From NCBI GenBank assembly GCA_021234155.1, contig JAJEKV010000025.1, positions 18,839,558 through 18,903,557 on the forward strand: a DNA stretch of 64,000 nt. Reading direction: 5' to 3'. The notes beneath the pieces are model-generated. The model saw only the letters and a program-made list of their open reading frames with translations. It did not search any database and was not told where the DNA came from. Within the stretch, counting starts at the first letter, position 1, and every line of letters starts with the position of its first letter. Below are positions 1-11,640 of this stretch, piece after piece. The DNA is from Isoetes taiwanensis. Taxonomy: Eukaryota; Streptophyta; Lycopodiopsida; Isoetales; Isoetaceae. A program made the position numbers and the translations under genes.

Positions 1-44
1 TCGATGATCGCTTCAAACCTCTACCGAGGGCGAGAGGTGCCTGA

Positions 45-165
45 ATAGAAGCATAGCGTAATAGAAGCATAGCCGAATAGCATAGAAGCGGAATAGAAGA
101 ATAATAGCGTAATAGAGGTGCCTTAATAGAAGCAGGTCGGATATTAGAAGCAAGGGGCGTCGGAT
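45..165. repeat. degenerate short tandem repeat (AATAGAAGCATAG-like)
   Basis: The word AATAGAAGC and close variants recur about eight times in this stretch. I see no gene here. The rest of 1-600 holds only another short duplication at 261-361. Confidence 0.6.
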
Positions 166-260
166 CTGCCGGATTAATCTTGAAAGCTCTTAAAACTCTT
201 CAAACTCTTAAAACAGGGCAGATGATCGCTTCAAGAATCCATTTTAGGGCAGCGTTCAGG

Positions 261-361
261 TAAAATCTGGAGCTTTTCTGGGCAGATCGGTATCACTCTA
301 GGATGTTATAAGCGTTATGGACAAAATCTGGAGTTATTCTGTATTACCCTAGGATGTTATG
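261..361. repeat. short imperfect direct duplication
   Basis: The words AAAATCTGGAG and CTAGGATGTTAT occur in the same order twice, about 55-60 bp apart. No coding potential is visible. Confidence 0.5.
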
Positions 362-653
362 AGAAACAGCAGAGAAACAACATAACATATCTGCCGGTGG
401 AGTTGTTACTAGCTGGTAACAGCACTTTAATGGACGGCTGAGATTGGATCTCAGCCTGTAAACATGAGAACCAGGGCGTTAAGGATTAATAATACAAAAA
501 CAAGGCGATAACAATTCAAGAAAAAGGCAAAAAGTTCCACTCATATTTAACCTCATGTTGTACATGTTTCCTCTAGTTTTTCTTTCTTATTTGCGTCTCC
601 TTTAGGTATGTCCTTTCTTTGGATTAGGTCGCCTTTGCTTTTCTTCAAGTTAG

Positions 654-808
654 GGTGGTTCCATGGTCGTCCTTTCCTTCCATACGTTAATAGGTTAGGT
701 CCTTTAATTTTTTTCTATGGAGATATGACCTTTCCTTCAACGGGTTCTATGGTCCTCCTTTCCTTGGATACGTTAGGGTCCTTTATTTTTTCCTATGGAG
801 ATGTGAAC
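654..808. repeat. imperfect tandem duplication, unit about 80 bp
   Basis: Two successive units share TATGGTCNTCCTTTCCTT-like text, a TACGTTA core, GGTCCTTTA followed by a T-run, and CTATGGAGATNTGA. The short ORF across it looks like an accident of the repeat. Confidence 0.6.
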
Positions 809-941
809 TCTCAAGTTTGCTTAATGGAGATTTGGCAAAGATGGCATTCCTGTGCCATGTGCCAGTAGAAGCGACTTATATTTTGCAGGAGAGGCGAATT
901 GTGAGCCACAGCACAGCGTACCGAAATTAACTTTAGCTTCT

Positions 942-1006
942 CAATGAAATGATGGCACCATCTTGTGAACCTCATGGGGTGACAAGGTGGTGCCATCATT
1001 TCATTG
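942..1006. other. 25-bp near-perfect inverted repeat (hairpin), candidate small-RNA foldback
   Basis: Arms 942-966 and 982-1006 are reverse complements over 25 bases, with one mismatch that becomes a G-U pair when transcribed. The loop is 15 nt. The stem could be a small foldback such as a miRNA precursor or the core of a very short MITE. I do not recognise the arm as a known plant miRNA. The surrounding 1,007-1,480 is AT-rich and shows no gene. Confidence 0.55.
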
Positions 1007-1499
1007 GGAAGGTGAGTTAAGTATATATTTTCTATATGTGCTTGTTAGATTCATGAATACGTGAGGTAATGTATGTAACATTGACATTTGATGAATTTCT
1101 AGCTCTTTAATTACTCTAATTGTTTTGTGCATTTCCATGTAGTGTTTTCTTCATGTCATTTCTCAAGTGGATACATGCTACACGTCGATACAACAAGAGA
1201 AACTAAATAATCGTTTTATTTGAGGTATGGACCCTTGAGATGTTAGTGGGTTATACATCGGAATATTTTAAGCATGTGACTTTCAGCCAAAGATTTATTG
1301 CTGCACATTCAGCTGTAGGCCTCACAATCTTCCATGAATTCTTCACTCCCGATATGTAAATGATTTTAATCAATGAGAATTCGGTGCATACTTTATTTGG
1401 CATTTCTACCATTATACAATTACAATGATTTAAGAAAATGAAAATGAAAAAGAAATGGTTTAATACGAGCTACCATTGATAAAAAAAAAAAAAAAAAAA

Positions 1500-3529
1500 C
1501 TTTTAAAATCTGATAACAGACTTTCATCCTTAGTACTCCTTGCAGGAATACCAAGTCTGCAATTTGCAGCCCTAGGACAACTTACAGGCATAGTTACCTA
1601 GGCCAAGACTAGATGCAGGAACATTAACTTCATCATTGTATTTCATACGAAAAAATTCACTTACATTCTTTTACAGTGTCAAAGTGGACACAAAATTCAA
1701 ATAAAACATCTTGAAATTATTTCCTGTTTATAATATTCAGCATACATGACATTTTCAGATTGCCATAATGGCTTAAATTAATCTAGACATTTGTATCCCA
1801 CTGGAAATCAATATTAAATGATTTTCCTTATTCAAAAACCATATGTTCAGCTATAACTTTACTCAGTATTCCATTTGGAAAATGCTTACATTGAAGTTCC
1901 GTATTTCGAACCATAAGCTTAAAAGTAATTCACCAAAGCATGGAGCAAGAAACCTGGTTACCTGCAGTGAAACCAGAGGACAGTTAGCCTAAGAAGGGTA
2001 AGAGCCTAAGTCACTAACAGGTAAGCTATAGGTTGTCTTGAGTTATCCCCTTCACCATGCATGGGGAATCATGAAAATGCTAAATTTATGCAAGAACCAT
2101 AATAGCTGGTACTTTGAAGTCTCCATCCAGCCCGCGTATACTGCATGTTAGTGTTTTTCACATGCTTCTCATGCAGTTTAACTGCAGACATGCCTTTGTT
2201 ATGCAGATCATAGAATGTTTATGCTGCTCAACTTTCAGAGGATCTGCAAATACAGACTTTGCTGCCATTATTCGCTCTACTTCTAGATTCAGCAATTGCA
2301 GTAGTAATACTTTGAGTAAAACACCTAGAGGTAAACAAGTGCTTACTTCATACGACATCTTATGATATCAAGTATCAAGTAATATTTATCTACAGTTCTA
2401 AGACTAAGCCAACGCCTAGAAATAGCTCAACAAATGATGAAGCCCTTCAGACATTAGATCCATTTAAAGCTACATGACAACTTTCCTTTAATAATGGATT
2501 CAGAGCTACAGCTGAGCACTGCAAACTTCATATGACATCAAGACAAATATCTATTTCAGTTCTCGTTTCTTTGAATCTTTTATCTGCTTTTACATCTAAG
2601 GAAAAACCTTGCAATACCTCAACCAAAATGGAAGTCCTTCAGATATAAGATAAGGGCCACTTTCAATCTACTTAATAATCCACTTCAGAGCCATTGCTAA
2701 GGCCATCTTTAAGGAATAGTGCATTCAGCATATTACATCTGGTTCCTATTCATTTTAATGTTGTTGTACAGCTCTTTATCTTCATAATATGTTGAATAAA
2801 AGCTCATTAATAACTCAATTAGCAGAAATCTACCATAGCTATCATATCTGAAACATGAATAAAAAAGTTTCAACTCATATCACAGTATAAAACCTGAATA
2901 TCTTGCGCTCCAAGGAGAATTTCATATGTTGCTTAGCCATAGCTCCAAAAACTTCGCAAACCTTGTTTATCAAGTTTACCATTCCATCATGCCTTTGTAC
3001 AAGCTTGGGAAAATCCTCTTCATACAAACGGCCAAGACACGCTCTACTATGAATTCTATTAGTTCAAGATTGTTTTGTGAAATGCTTTGATCCAAAGAGC
3101 ACAATGAATAGGGGCTGAACCGTGAAATAAGCAGAAAATGTGGAAAAATGATTCAAATCCGTTGCATATATCATAAGAGAGTAGAAAGATTGATGATTCA
3201 TGAGCAATCCGATGGGATAAAGAATCGTAACATAAATGGACTGGAATACTAATCTGCATATTTGTAACAAGGCTTCCAACAATTTTTCGGAAGTAACCCA
3301 CTTGCTTGTGATTGAAGACGAGAGCAGAAACAACCCTCTTGTCTATTTTATATCCACGTTTATAAATGTACCTGTATTTTAGCTCCATGGCTGGATAGAC
3401 GAAACCCTATCCCATGTAAATCGAAAACCCTAGATCCATCTTTTGAAACCCTAGAATCCATCATAGCTGTTCAAATTCTTTCAACCATTAGACTCAATAG
3501 TACCCAAAAATGAAAAATCCACATATTAT
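1500..3529. repeat. segmental duplication block A (copy 1)
   Basis: This block is nearly identical to 7,615-9,643 (block A'). It follows a poly(A) run at about 1,481-1,499. Only a few scattered differences are visible, except for a cluster near 3,038-3,105. It carries a candidate exon on the minus strand (2,894-3,046). Block identity was judged by eye from the text, not computed. Confidence 0.9.
2894..3046 (-). pseudogene. candidate exon of an unidentified gene inside block A
   Basis: The minus strand holds about 50 open codons with a protein-like composition, including GRLYEEDFPKLVQRHDGM and KQHMKFSLERK. Upstream is an AG that could be an acceptor. The end at a CAG/GTTTTA could be a donor, but this is weak. 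I do not recognise the family. The second copy at about 9,009-9,160 preserves it. The other ORFs in block A (for example 2,158-2,358 minus) are less convincing. Because the block is duplicated and no full gene can be assembled, I treat it as a gene fragment. Confidence 0.3.
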
Positions 3530-6470
3530 CATTCCATATATAAAGCAGTATCATTTTCTGTTCTTAAAAAATAAGGAGGTAATTTTTCCACATGAAATAA
3601 TAACCCCACCCCGATTAATTTTGTTCAATTGCATTTTCAAATTCAAGAAAAAGGAAAAAACCTAGGGATGCCACGTTTTCATTCTTATCTTCTTTGAACG
3701 AATCTCCTCCGTCGAATCTCCTCCGAATGCTCTGCTCTCCACTTCCTCTGCCCCATTCCGGCGAGATCAGCTCTCACACATTGCCGCCATAGCTCAGATA
3801 CTAATGTAGGAGGTCGCCAATGGTGAACTTCAAACATTGCCAGATTTTTGAAGAATTTGGTGAAGAATATCGAGGGCATTTTGCATATTGATTCTTCTCT
3901 GCGATCATTGAAGATGCAGGCGCTTTTTTGCGGGATAAACCTGCAGAGACTCAAATCCTAAACTTAAGTAAAGATGTTACATGTGTTTTTCAGGAATCAG
4001 TCTGTCATTCGGTGTTTTGTGAACTTGTTATGGCGTGTCGGGACACTTTCGGGATGTCGAGAACCCATCTTTATTTTGACGATGGACGTAAACCCCAAAC
4101 GCTTGCACGTGGAAGTGTTTCTTGATATCATCACGAACCATTGATTCCCACGGTAGGTAAATAGGGCTTCCCAACATGAACAGGAACTGCGAAGTTCACC
4201 AATTGTGATATCTACTTCGAGCAGCTTAAGTTTTCTTTGGGATCTTCTACCTTCAATTCCAATTGAGCTTTTTTCACATCCATATACTCATCTTCCTATG
4301 GCTTGCTAGGTAAGAGATGTTTTAAAATTTGATTTCTTAGTTCTTCATTCAACCAACGACTCTTTTACAAAGACATCCATTACATAAGAAATTACTTGCC
4401 CCTTGAATGCAAAATTCCACTGTCATTGTCCTCGCCATATCATTCAATCCATGTTTCTTGCTTTTCCCATGCTTCTGTGTTTCTTATTGGACTCTTACTA
4501 CAATCTAAGGGATCGGACTACCTTGATGATTTCTAGTTTTTGTTTTTGGCTTAGATGCTTGCCCTTTGTTAGCAAATGCAAGTGCAGGATGATGGTCCCA
4601 TGCATATATACCATCCGTAAATTTCTGAAAAATATTCCAACACTTGCGAAAGGTAAATATATGGAGAAGCTTATTCTTCAATGACACCAATGAGATATGT
4701 TAGTCAATAAGTGTTTTGTTTTTTCGCCAAATCTTCAAAGGTTTCTAAAAGGTAAGTTTTTGAACCGACACAAAATTCAAATGAAACAGCAAAATCCCAA
4801 CATGGTTCAACTGCCTATTGTTCTTATGCACCATATTTTGCATCTTAATCGATGCATTTGTTTTTGCTTCAAACGATCTGTTTTGGCAAGCTAGTTTTTT
4901 ATTTCAAAATCCTTAGCAATCTTTAAATTTACTTTTGGTTCCCCTTTTGATTTTTGCTTACATTGTTGTTCTTATCCTTTGCTTATATCTAATGCAGATC
5001 GACTAAACATGGACAACATATGCTCTTTTCTGGCTGCTAAGATGCCAATTTTGTTCTAAAAGATCGTGGTAAGCTTTACGCTTCTAGGTCTCTTGTTTTT
5101 CTTCAAATCTCTGTTTGCTTGTTAGTTTTCAAGAATCATATGTTTAATTGAATAGCGGGCACCATAGTGGAGCTTTCTGTTAGCTTTTCATTTCATATTT
5201 TTGCTTCCCGAACATTGTCTTAGAAGGTGCCTATATTTAAATTATTTCGATTGTAGCACATGGAAGGTGAGATGATGATTCATTCTATGTGCAAAGGGGT
5301 TACAATCACATCTTTTTAAATCTTCATTTCCTTCTTCAATCACATAAGAACACTTATGTTCTTATTATTTTGTGCTTGCAATGCACATCGAATGTAGATG
5401 CCACCATCCTCAAGGGTTTTTAGGAGCAAGTTAACATGTCATTCTTATATTCTGGAAATTGATTGATCGTATTGTTGGAGGTCAGACAAACCTCTCTTCT
5501 ATTTCATATCACAGGACTTCAAATTCCTCTATCGTCATTCCAAGTATTCTCTGAAGTTGAAAATGGGAGACTTTTGTCTTCAAAACTGTATTGTTAGACT
5601 GCAAGCTTTATAAATTTCAAGTGTCTAAGGAAAGTGGAAGGTCGTAGAAGAAACGGTTGTGCAAGTCTTTAAAATATGTTCTAAAAAATGGTCATGCCCT
5701 TTTACGCTAAAATATTTACAGGTTGATGTTTGTTCTTGGCATCAAATCTAATCTTTCCGACACTGTATGGCGGATAATGACATTTCTTGAATCAAAAGGT
5801 CCATTCACATCTGTCAAGGCCTTCAGATTTTTCCACACTACTCCCATCTCTCCTCTAAGGGAGTTTGATGATCTTACTGCAAATGGGTCTGCAGATAGCC
5901 CATTATTTATAGAATAGGTTTGTATATCAAATGTAGTTGCCCATGAAAACTTTATTGTTCGAATTGCTTTCATCACAGTTGATATAATTTTAATTTAATT
6001 AATTAGATGCAAATCGATCCATCTAACGAAGGGAGAATTACTTCCTAAGCGGCATTGTGCCAAAAGCCAAGGTCGCTCCATCTAAAAGGATCCCATTTCG
6101 TATGACTTATGGAAATATGTTATTTAAGCAAGCCCTGTATAGAAGAGTTGTTCAAGATCCAGCATCTGGGAAAAAAGTGTTTTATTTTTTAGATATAGAG
6201 AGTATAGATGGTTCTATTTTTATTGAACAATTAGATAATTAAACCCCTATGAATCAACATCCTGTAAAGAATTTGAGAGCGAAAACATTTGAAGGATTTT
6301 AATAGATGGATTTATATGAGAATGTGGTTTCTGCGAGGATCCCTTTAACTCTTCATTTTACGATTTCTCTGATTTGATTTAGATGCACCCGAAGCTTTGC
6401 GACCATGTCATTTTCGCAGCGGCCAAGGGAAGAGAATAGCGTTACCGGCAATGGGCCGCCGCGATAAACT
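3530..6470. other. low-information interval with no supported gene
   Basis: AT-rich DNA with scattered ORFs under 95 codons. A 61-codon plus-strand ORF at 6,057-6,242 (starting MPKAKVAPSKR) has a plausible amino-acid mix but no recognisable domain or clear splice signals. I would not call a gene. Confidence 0.4.
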
Positions 6471-6833
6471 TATATAAGCTAAAGCTTTAACATCTCCTGC
6501 TTTTTTTTATGAATATCCATATCCATATGCAAACGTGCATATAATAACCACATGCAAATAATAACCCCATGCAAGAACTTTTTGTTCAAGCATGTGACAA
6601 GTGCCTTGCATGCACCCAAAAGTTGCATGCATTTGCAATGCAATGTTCTCCAACGTAAAGCCATGTTTTAAAACCCATTATTTGCAAGACAAACCTTGTA
6701 CTCATGCCCAAGTCCAAACCTTTAGGCAAGGAGACCTTGTACATGCCAACCTGCAACATTTGCCCTTACAATGTGTACAACTAAACAATAGGCATAAGAT
6801 CTTGATTCAAAGATAAATCTTATTTTATCATAA
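6471..6833. repeat. segmental duplication block B (copy 1)
   Basis: This block is essentially identical to 9,641-10,003. In copy 1 the right edge runs into unique DNA. In copy 2 it runs directly into a poly(A) run of about 22 nt. Internal words such as TTGCATGCA, CATGCAA and ACCTTGTAC recur. No coding function is recognised. Confidence 0.9.
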
Positions 6834-6991
6834 TAAAAAAACCCTTCCTCCGACCGTTGCTCGGGGGGCTTTTGCAAGCTTAGCGAATTAACTTGCAATC
6901 ATTCAGCAAGGAGTGCAGGACCTTGCTGATGCTAGGCCCTGCCCTCACAATGTTGTTTATGGTACTGCACTTTATTTACATTACTTCATAC

Positions 6992-7260
6992 TTACCATAC
7001 CAAAATCTTTTTCTTGAAGGTATGTGTCATGTCTTTTACATTGTATAGTGTTCCAGGAAACTGTTCCTCTTGTAGGTATTTTAGGACCGTTGTGCAGACT
7101 TCCTTTTTTCCAAACCCATTATTGGTAAATGCTTCCATCAATTTTAGAATATCTTCAGCAGCAGCCTCATGATTAGAATGTGAGTACACATATGGTAGGA
7201 GTTGTGATACTATCACTTTGAGAGCGTGCCAATAAGGCCTGCAACTATCTGCCTTCCCCA
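6992..7260 (-). other. candidate exon of an unidentified gene
   Basis: The minus strand has about 80 open codons with a convincing protein composition, including SHSNHEAAAEDILKLMEAF and FGKKEVCTTVLKYLQEEQF. It reads as helical, repeat-like (HEAT/ARM-like) protein, but that is only an impression. An AG acceptor (TTGCAG) lies near the upstream end. It sits between blocks B and A', so it may belong to the same disrupted gene as the block A exon. Confidence 0.35.
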
Positions 7261-7614
7261 TGTAAATAATTTTTGAGCAACACAAAAATCTTTATGTAAA
7301 AGAACTTACAATATTGTTTTCAACGTGTGGACCATGTCCAAAAGGTTGTACAGTAGTCCAGGCTTTTAAAATCATGTCCAATTGTATATCATGAAATCGC
7401 GAATGCATATTTAGACAAATGTCATAGTCTACTGCAATAGTAGCATAGAATCATTGTGATACTTCCACATAGTCCATCTCTCCAGGAGGACATTCTATTC
7501 TGTGTCCTATATGTTGACCAACAAAGGGATTAGTATTTAAGCATCACCTGTTAAATTATTCATCTTAGTCCTGGTTTCTAGTATAACTAGAAAACTGAAT
7601 TTAAGAAAAAAAAC

Positions 7615-9643
7615 CTTTTAAAATCTGATAACAGACTTTCATCCTTAGTACTCCTTGCAGGAATACCAAGTCTGCAATTTGCAGCCCTAGGACAACTTAC
7701 AGGCATAGTTACCTAGGCCAAGACTAGATGCAGGAACATTAACTTCATCATTGTATTTCATACGAAAAAATTCACTTACATTCTTTTACAGTGTCAAAGT
7801 GGACACAAAATTCAAATAAAACATCTTGAAATTATTTCCTGTTTATAATATTCAGCATACATGACATTTTCAGATTGCCATAATGGCTTAAATTAATCTA
7901 GACATTTGTATCCCACTGGAAATCAATATTAAATGATTTTCCTTATTCAAAAACCATATGTTCAGCTATAACTTTACTCAGTATTCCATTTGGAAAATGC
8001 TTACATTGAAGTTCCGTATTTCGAACCATAAGCTTAAAAGTAATTCACCAAAGCATGGAGCAAGAAACCTGGTTACCTGCAGTGAAACCAGAGGACAGTT
8101 AGCCTAAGAAGGGTAAGAGCCTAAGTCACTAACAGGTAAGCTATAGGTTGTCTTGAGTTATCCCCTTCACCATGCATGGGGAATCATGAAAATGCTAAAT
8201 TTATGCAAGAACCATAATAGCTGGTACTTTGAAGTCTCCATCCAGCCCGCGTATACTGCATGTTAGTGTTTTTCACATGCTTCTCATGCAGTTTAACTGC
8301 AGACATGCCTTTGTTATGCAGATCATAGAATGTTTATGCTGCTCAACTTTCAGAGGATCTGCAAATACAGACTTTGCTGCCATTATTCGCTCTACTTCTA
8401 GATTCAGCAATTGCAGTAGTAATACTTTGAGTAAAACACCTAGAGGTAAACAAGTGCTTACTTCATACGACATCTTATGATATCAAGTATCAAGTAATAT
8501 TTATCTACAGTTCTAAGACTAAGCCAACGCCTAGAAATAGCTCAACAAATGATGAAGCCCTTCAGACATTAGATCCATTTAAAGCTACATGACAACTTTC
8601 CTTTAATAATGGATTCAGAGCTACAGCTGAGCACTGCAAACTTCATATGACATCAAGACAAATATCTATTTCAGTTCCCGTTTCTTTGAATCTTTTATCT
8701 GCTTTTACATCTAAGGAAAAACCTTGCAATACCTCAACCAAAATGGAAGTCCTTCAGATATAAGATAAGGGCCACTTTCAATCTACTTAATAATCCACTT
8801 CAGAGCCATTGCTAAGGCCATCTTTAAGGAATAGTGCATTCAGCATATTACATCTGGTTCCTATTCATTTTAATGTTGTTGTACAGCTCTTTATCTTCAT
8901 AATATGTTGAATAAAAGCTCATTAATAACTCAATTAGCAGAAATCTACCATAGCTATCATATCTGAAACATGAATAAAAAAGTTTCAACTCATATCACAG
9001 TATAAAACCTGAATATCTTGCGCTCCAAGGAGAATTTCATATGTTGCTTAGCCATAGCTCCAAAAACTTCGCAAACCTTGTTTATCAAGTTTACCATTCC
9101 ATCATGCCTTTGTACAAGCTTGGGAAAATCCTCTTCATACAAACGGCCAAGACCTGCTCTACTATGAATTCTATTAGTTCAGCATTGTTTCAGGAAATGC
9201 TGGATCCAGCAGGCACAATGAATAGGGGCTGAACCGTGAAATAAGCAGAAAATGTGGAAAAATGATTCAAATCCGTTGCATATATCATAAGAGAGTAGAA
9301 AGATTGATGATTCATGAGCAATCCGATGGGATAAAGAATCGTAACATAAATGGACTGGAATACTAATCTGCATATTTGTAACAAGGCTTCCAACAATTTT
9401 TCGGAAGTAACCCACTTGCTTGTGATTGAAGACGAGAGCAGAAACAACCCTCTTGTCTATTTTATATCCACGTTTATAAATGTACCTGTATTTTAGCTCC
9501 ACGGCTGGATAGACGAAACCCTATCCCATGTAAATCGAAAACCCTAGATCCATCTTTTGAAACCCTAGAATCCATCATAGCTGTTCAAATTCTTTCAACC
9601 ATTAGACTCAATAGTACCCAAAAATGAAAAATCCACATATTAT
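7615..9643. repeat. segmental duplication block A' (copy 2)
   Basis: Second copy of block A. It is joined directly to block B' at about 9,641, with a few shared bases (TTAT) at the junction. The roughly 2.9 kb that separates A from B in copy 1 is missing. The junction lacks GT/AG signals on either strand, so it looks like a microhomology deletion, not a splice. Confidence 0.9.
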
Positions 9644-10023
9644 ATAAGCTAAAGCTTTAACATCTCCTGCTTTTTTTTATGAATATCCATATCCATATGC
9701 AAACGTGCATATAATAACCACATGCAAATAATAACCCCATGCAAGAACTTTTTGTTCAAGCATGTGACAAGTGCCTTGCATGCACCCAAAAGTTGCATGC
9801 ATTTGCAATGCAATGTTCTCCAACGTAAAGCCATGTTTTAAAACCCATTATTTGCAAGACAAACCTTGTACTCATGCCCAAGTCCAAACCTTTAGGCAAG
9901 GAGACCTTGTACATGCCAACCTGCAACATTTGCCCTTACAATGTGTACAACTAAACAATAGGCATAAGATCTTGATTCAAAGATAAATCTTATTTTATCA
10001 TAAAAAAAAAAAAAAAAAAAAAA
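9641..10023. repeat. segmental duplication block B' followed by poly(A)
   Basis: Copy of 6,471-6,833. It terminates at CATAA followed by a poly(A) run to 10,023 that copy 1 lacks. The 3' poly(A) raises the possibility that A'-B' was inserted through an RNA intermediate, but I see no matching target-site duplication. Confidence 0.85.
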
Positions 10024-10267
10024 GAGATTCTCCCGTTTGTCTCCGAACTTTTATATACTTGATAAAGCTCATTCCGTCGCTGGGGAGAGTTGCAAGCCAT
10101 ACCTGCATGGTACACTTCCCTCTTCAGTTCACGTTGTGTTTGGTTTTCCTTCTTAAATTTGAAAGAAGATAGAACAGCTTGAAAGTAATGGGTATGGCAC
10201 AGTTCGAGGAGGTTTTTGTTGAGAGGACATCGATGTTATAGTGCATGTGATCTGGATCTTCATCTGT

Positions 10268-11640
10268 GGATGGTTGTGGAAATTGTTCATGGTCCAGATT
10301 TGAAGAAACTTGTTTCACATGGTAAAGATTCCAGTAATTCAGTCAAGCTCACAGGCCTTATATCATAAAATTTACAATCACAAGCAGAGGTGATTTCACC
10401 ATCAGAGTGGAGCCAACTTTGTAATATGAGACAGGAATACTTTTTAATGCAGTGAACGGAGGAACTAAACTTTAGATTTTGATGCATGGTTGAAAGTTAT
10501 TGTTAGTAACCAGGCATCAGCTATTTGCATGATCGAGATATTAGGTTCATTCTGGTCATCTAAGGAAATGATAAAAGTTGAATGCTTGGTATTGTTTACT
10601 CACTTGCTATTATTGTTTGCAACAATGTTGATAGCGAGAGAGTTATAATCCTGTTTGCACCCTCAGCCCAGGTTAGCCTGTTCTGCTCTCTTTGTTTGCA
10701 GCAATGATGATAGGGATAGAGTTGAAGATTTGTTTAATGGATGGACTGCATGGGCCTATGTATCCATTGTACAGCTAGAGCATAGAACATAATGAAACAA
10801 ATATCAAAGAACTGAGTGTGTTGCAGTTATTGCTGACGATCTGCTTTTGCTATGATTGGCATCCAGGGGAAACATGTGAGAGTAAGGAAAGGAAGGTTAA
10901 AAGAAAGATCACTAATTTTCCAGTTGACTCGCGGGCAGGTCGGTGCATGGTTGCTCAAATTGTTCAAGGTCCAGATTTCTAGAAACTTATTTTACGTGGT
11001 AAAGATTCCAGTAATTTAGTCAATCTCACAGACCTTATATCATAAATATACAATCACAAGCAGAGGTGATTTCACCAGCAAAGTGGAGCAAACTTTGTAA
11101 TATGAGACAGGAATACTTTTTAATGCAGTGAACTGAGGAACTAAACTTTAGATTTTGATGCGTGGTTCAAAGTTATTCCTAGTAACCAGGCTTCAGCTAT
11201 TTGCATGATCGAGATATTAGGCGCATTCTGGTCATCTAAGGAAATGATAAAAGTTGAATGCTTGGTATTGTTTACTCACTTGCTATTATTGTTTGCAACA
11301 ATGTTGATAGCGAGAGAGTTATAATCCGGTTTGCACCCTCAGCCCAGGTTGCCCGTTCTGCTCTCTTTGTTTGCAGCAATGATGATAGAGATAGAGTTGA
11401 AGATTTATTTAATGGATGGACTGCATGGGCCTATGTATCCATTGTACAGCTGGAGCATAGAAAATAATGAAACAAATATCAAGAAACTGAGTGTGTTGCA
11501 GTTATTGCTTGTAATTGACGATCTACTTTTGCTATGATTGGCATCCAGGGGAAATATGTGAGAATAAGGAAAGGAAGGTTAAAAGGAAGATCACTAATTT
11601 TCCAGTTGACTCGTTAGTGGATTTGTCCGTGCAGGTTGGT
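10268..11640. repeat. tandem duplication, two units of about 680 bp
   Basis: Unit 1 (from about 10,268) and unit 2 (from about 10,948) share long stretches, for example GGTAAAGATTCCAGTAAT, AAAGTTGAATGCTTGGTA and AATGGATGGACTGCATGG. Each contains a TTTGCAG acceptor-like site followed by about 25 codons on the plus strand (reading DDRDRVEDLFNGWTAWAYV in unit 2, from about 11,377). This may be a duplicated exon of an unidentified gene. The two copies are clearly diverged, so the duplication is older than A/A'. Confidence 0.7.

Noticed and set aside
3059-3388. 109-codon minus ORF in block A
   Set aside because: Composition is not protein-like, and the end changes completely between the two copies because of the mutation cluster.
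6057-6242. plastid-derived gene fragment
   Set aside because: AT-rich coding-like look, but the translated protein matches no plastid gene I know and no neighbouring plastid sequence is present.
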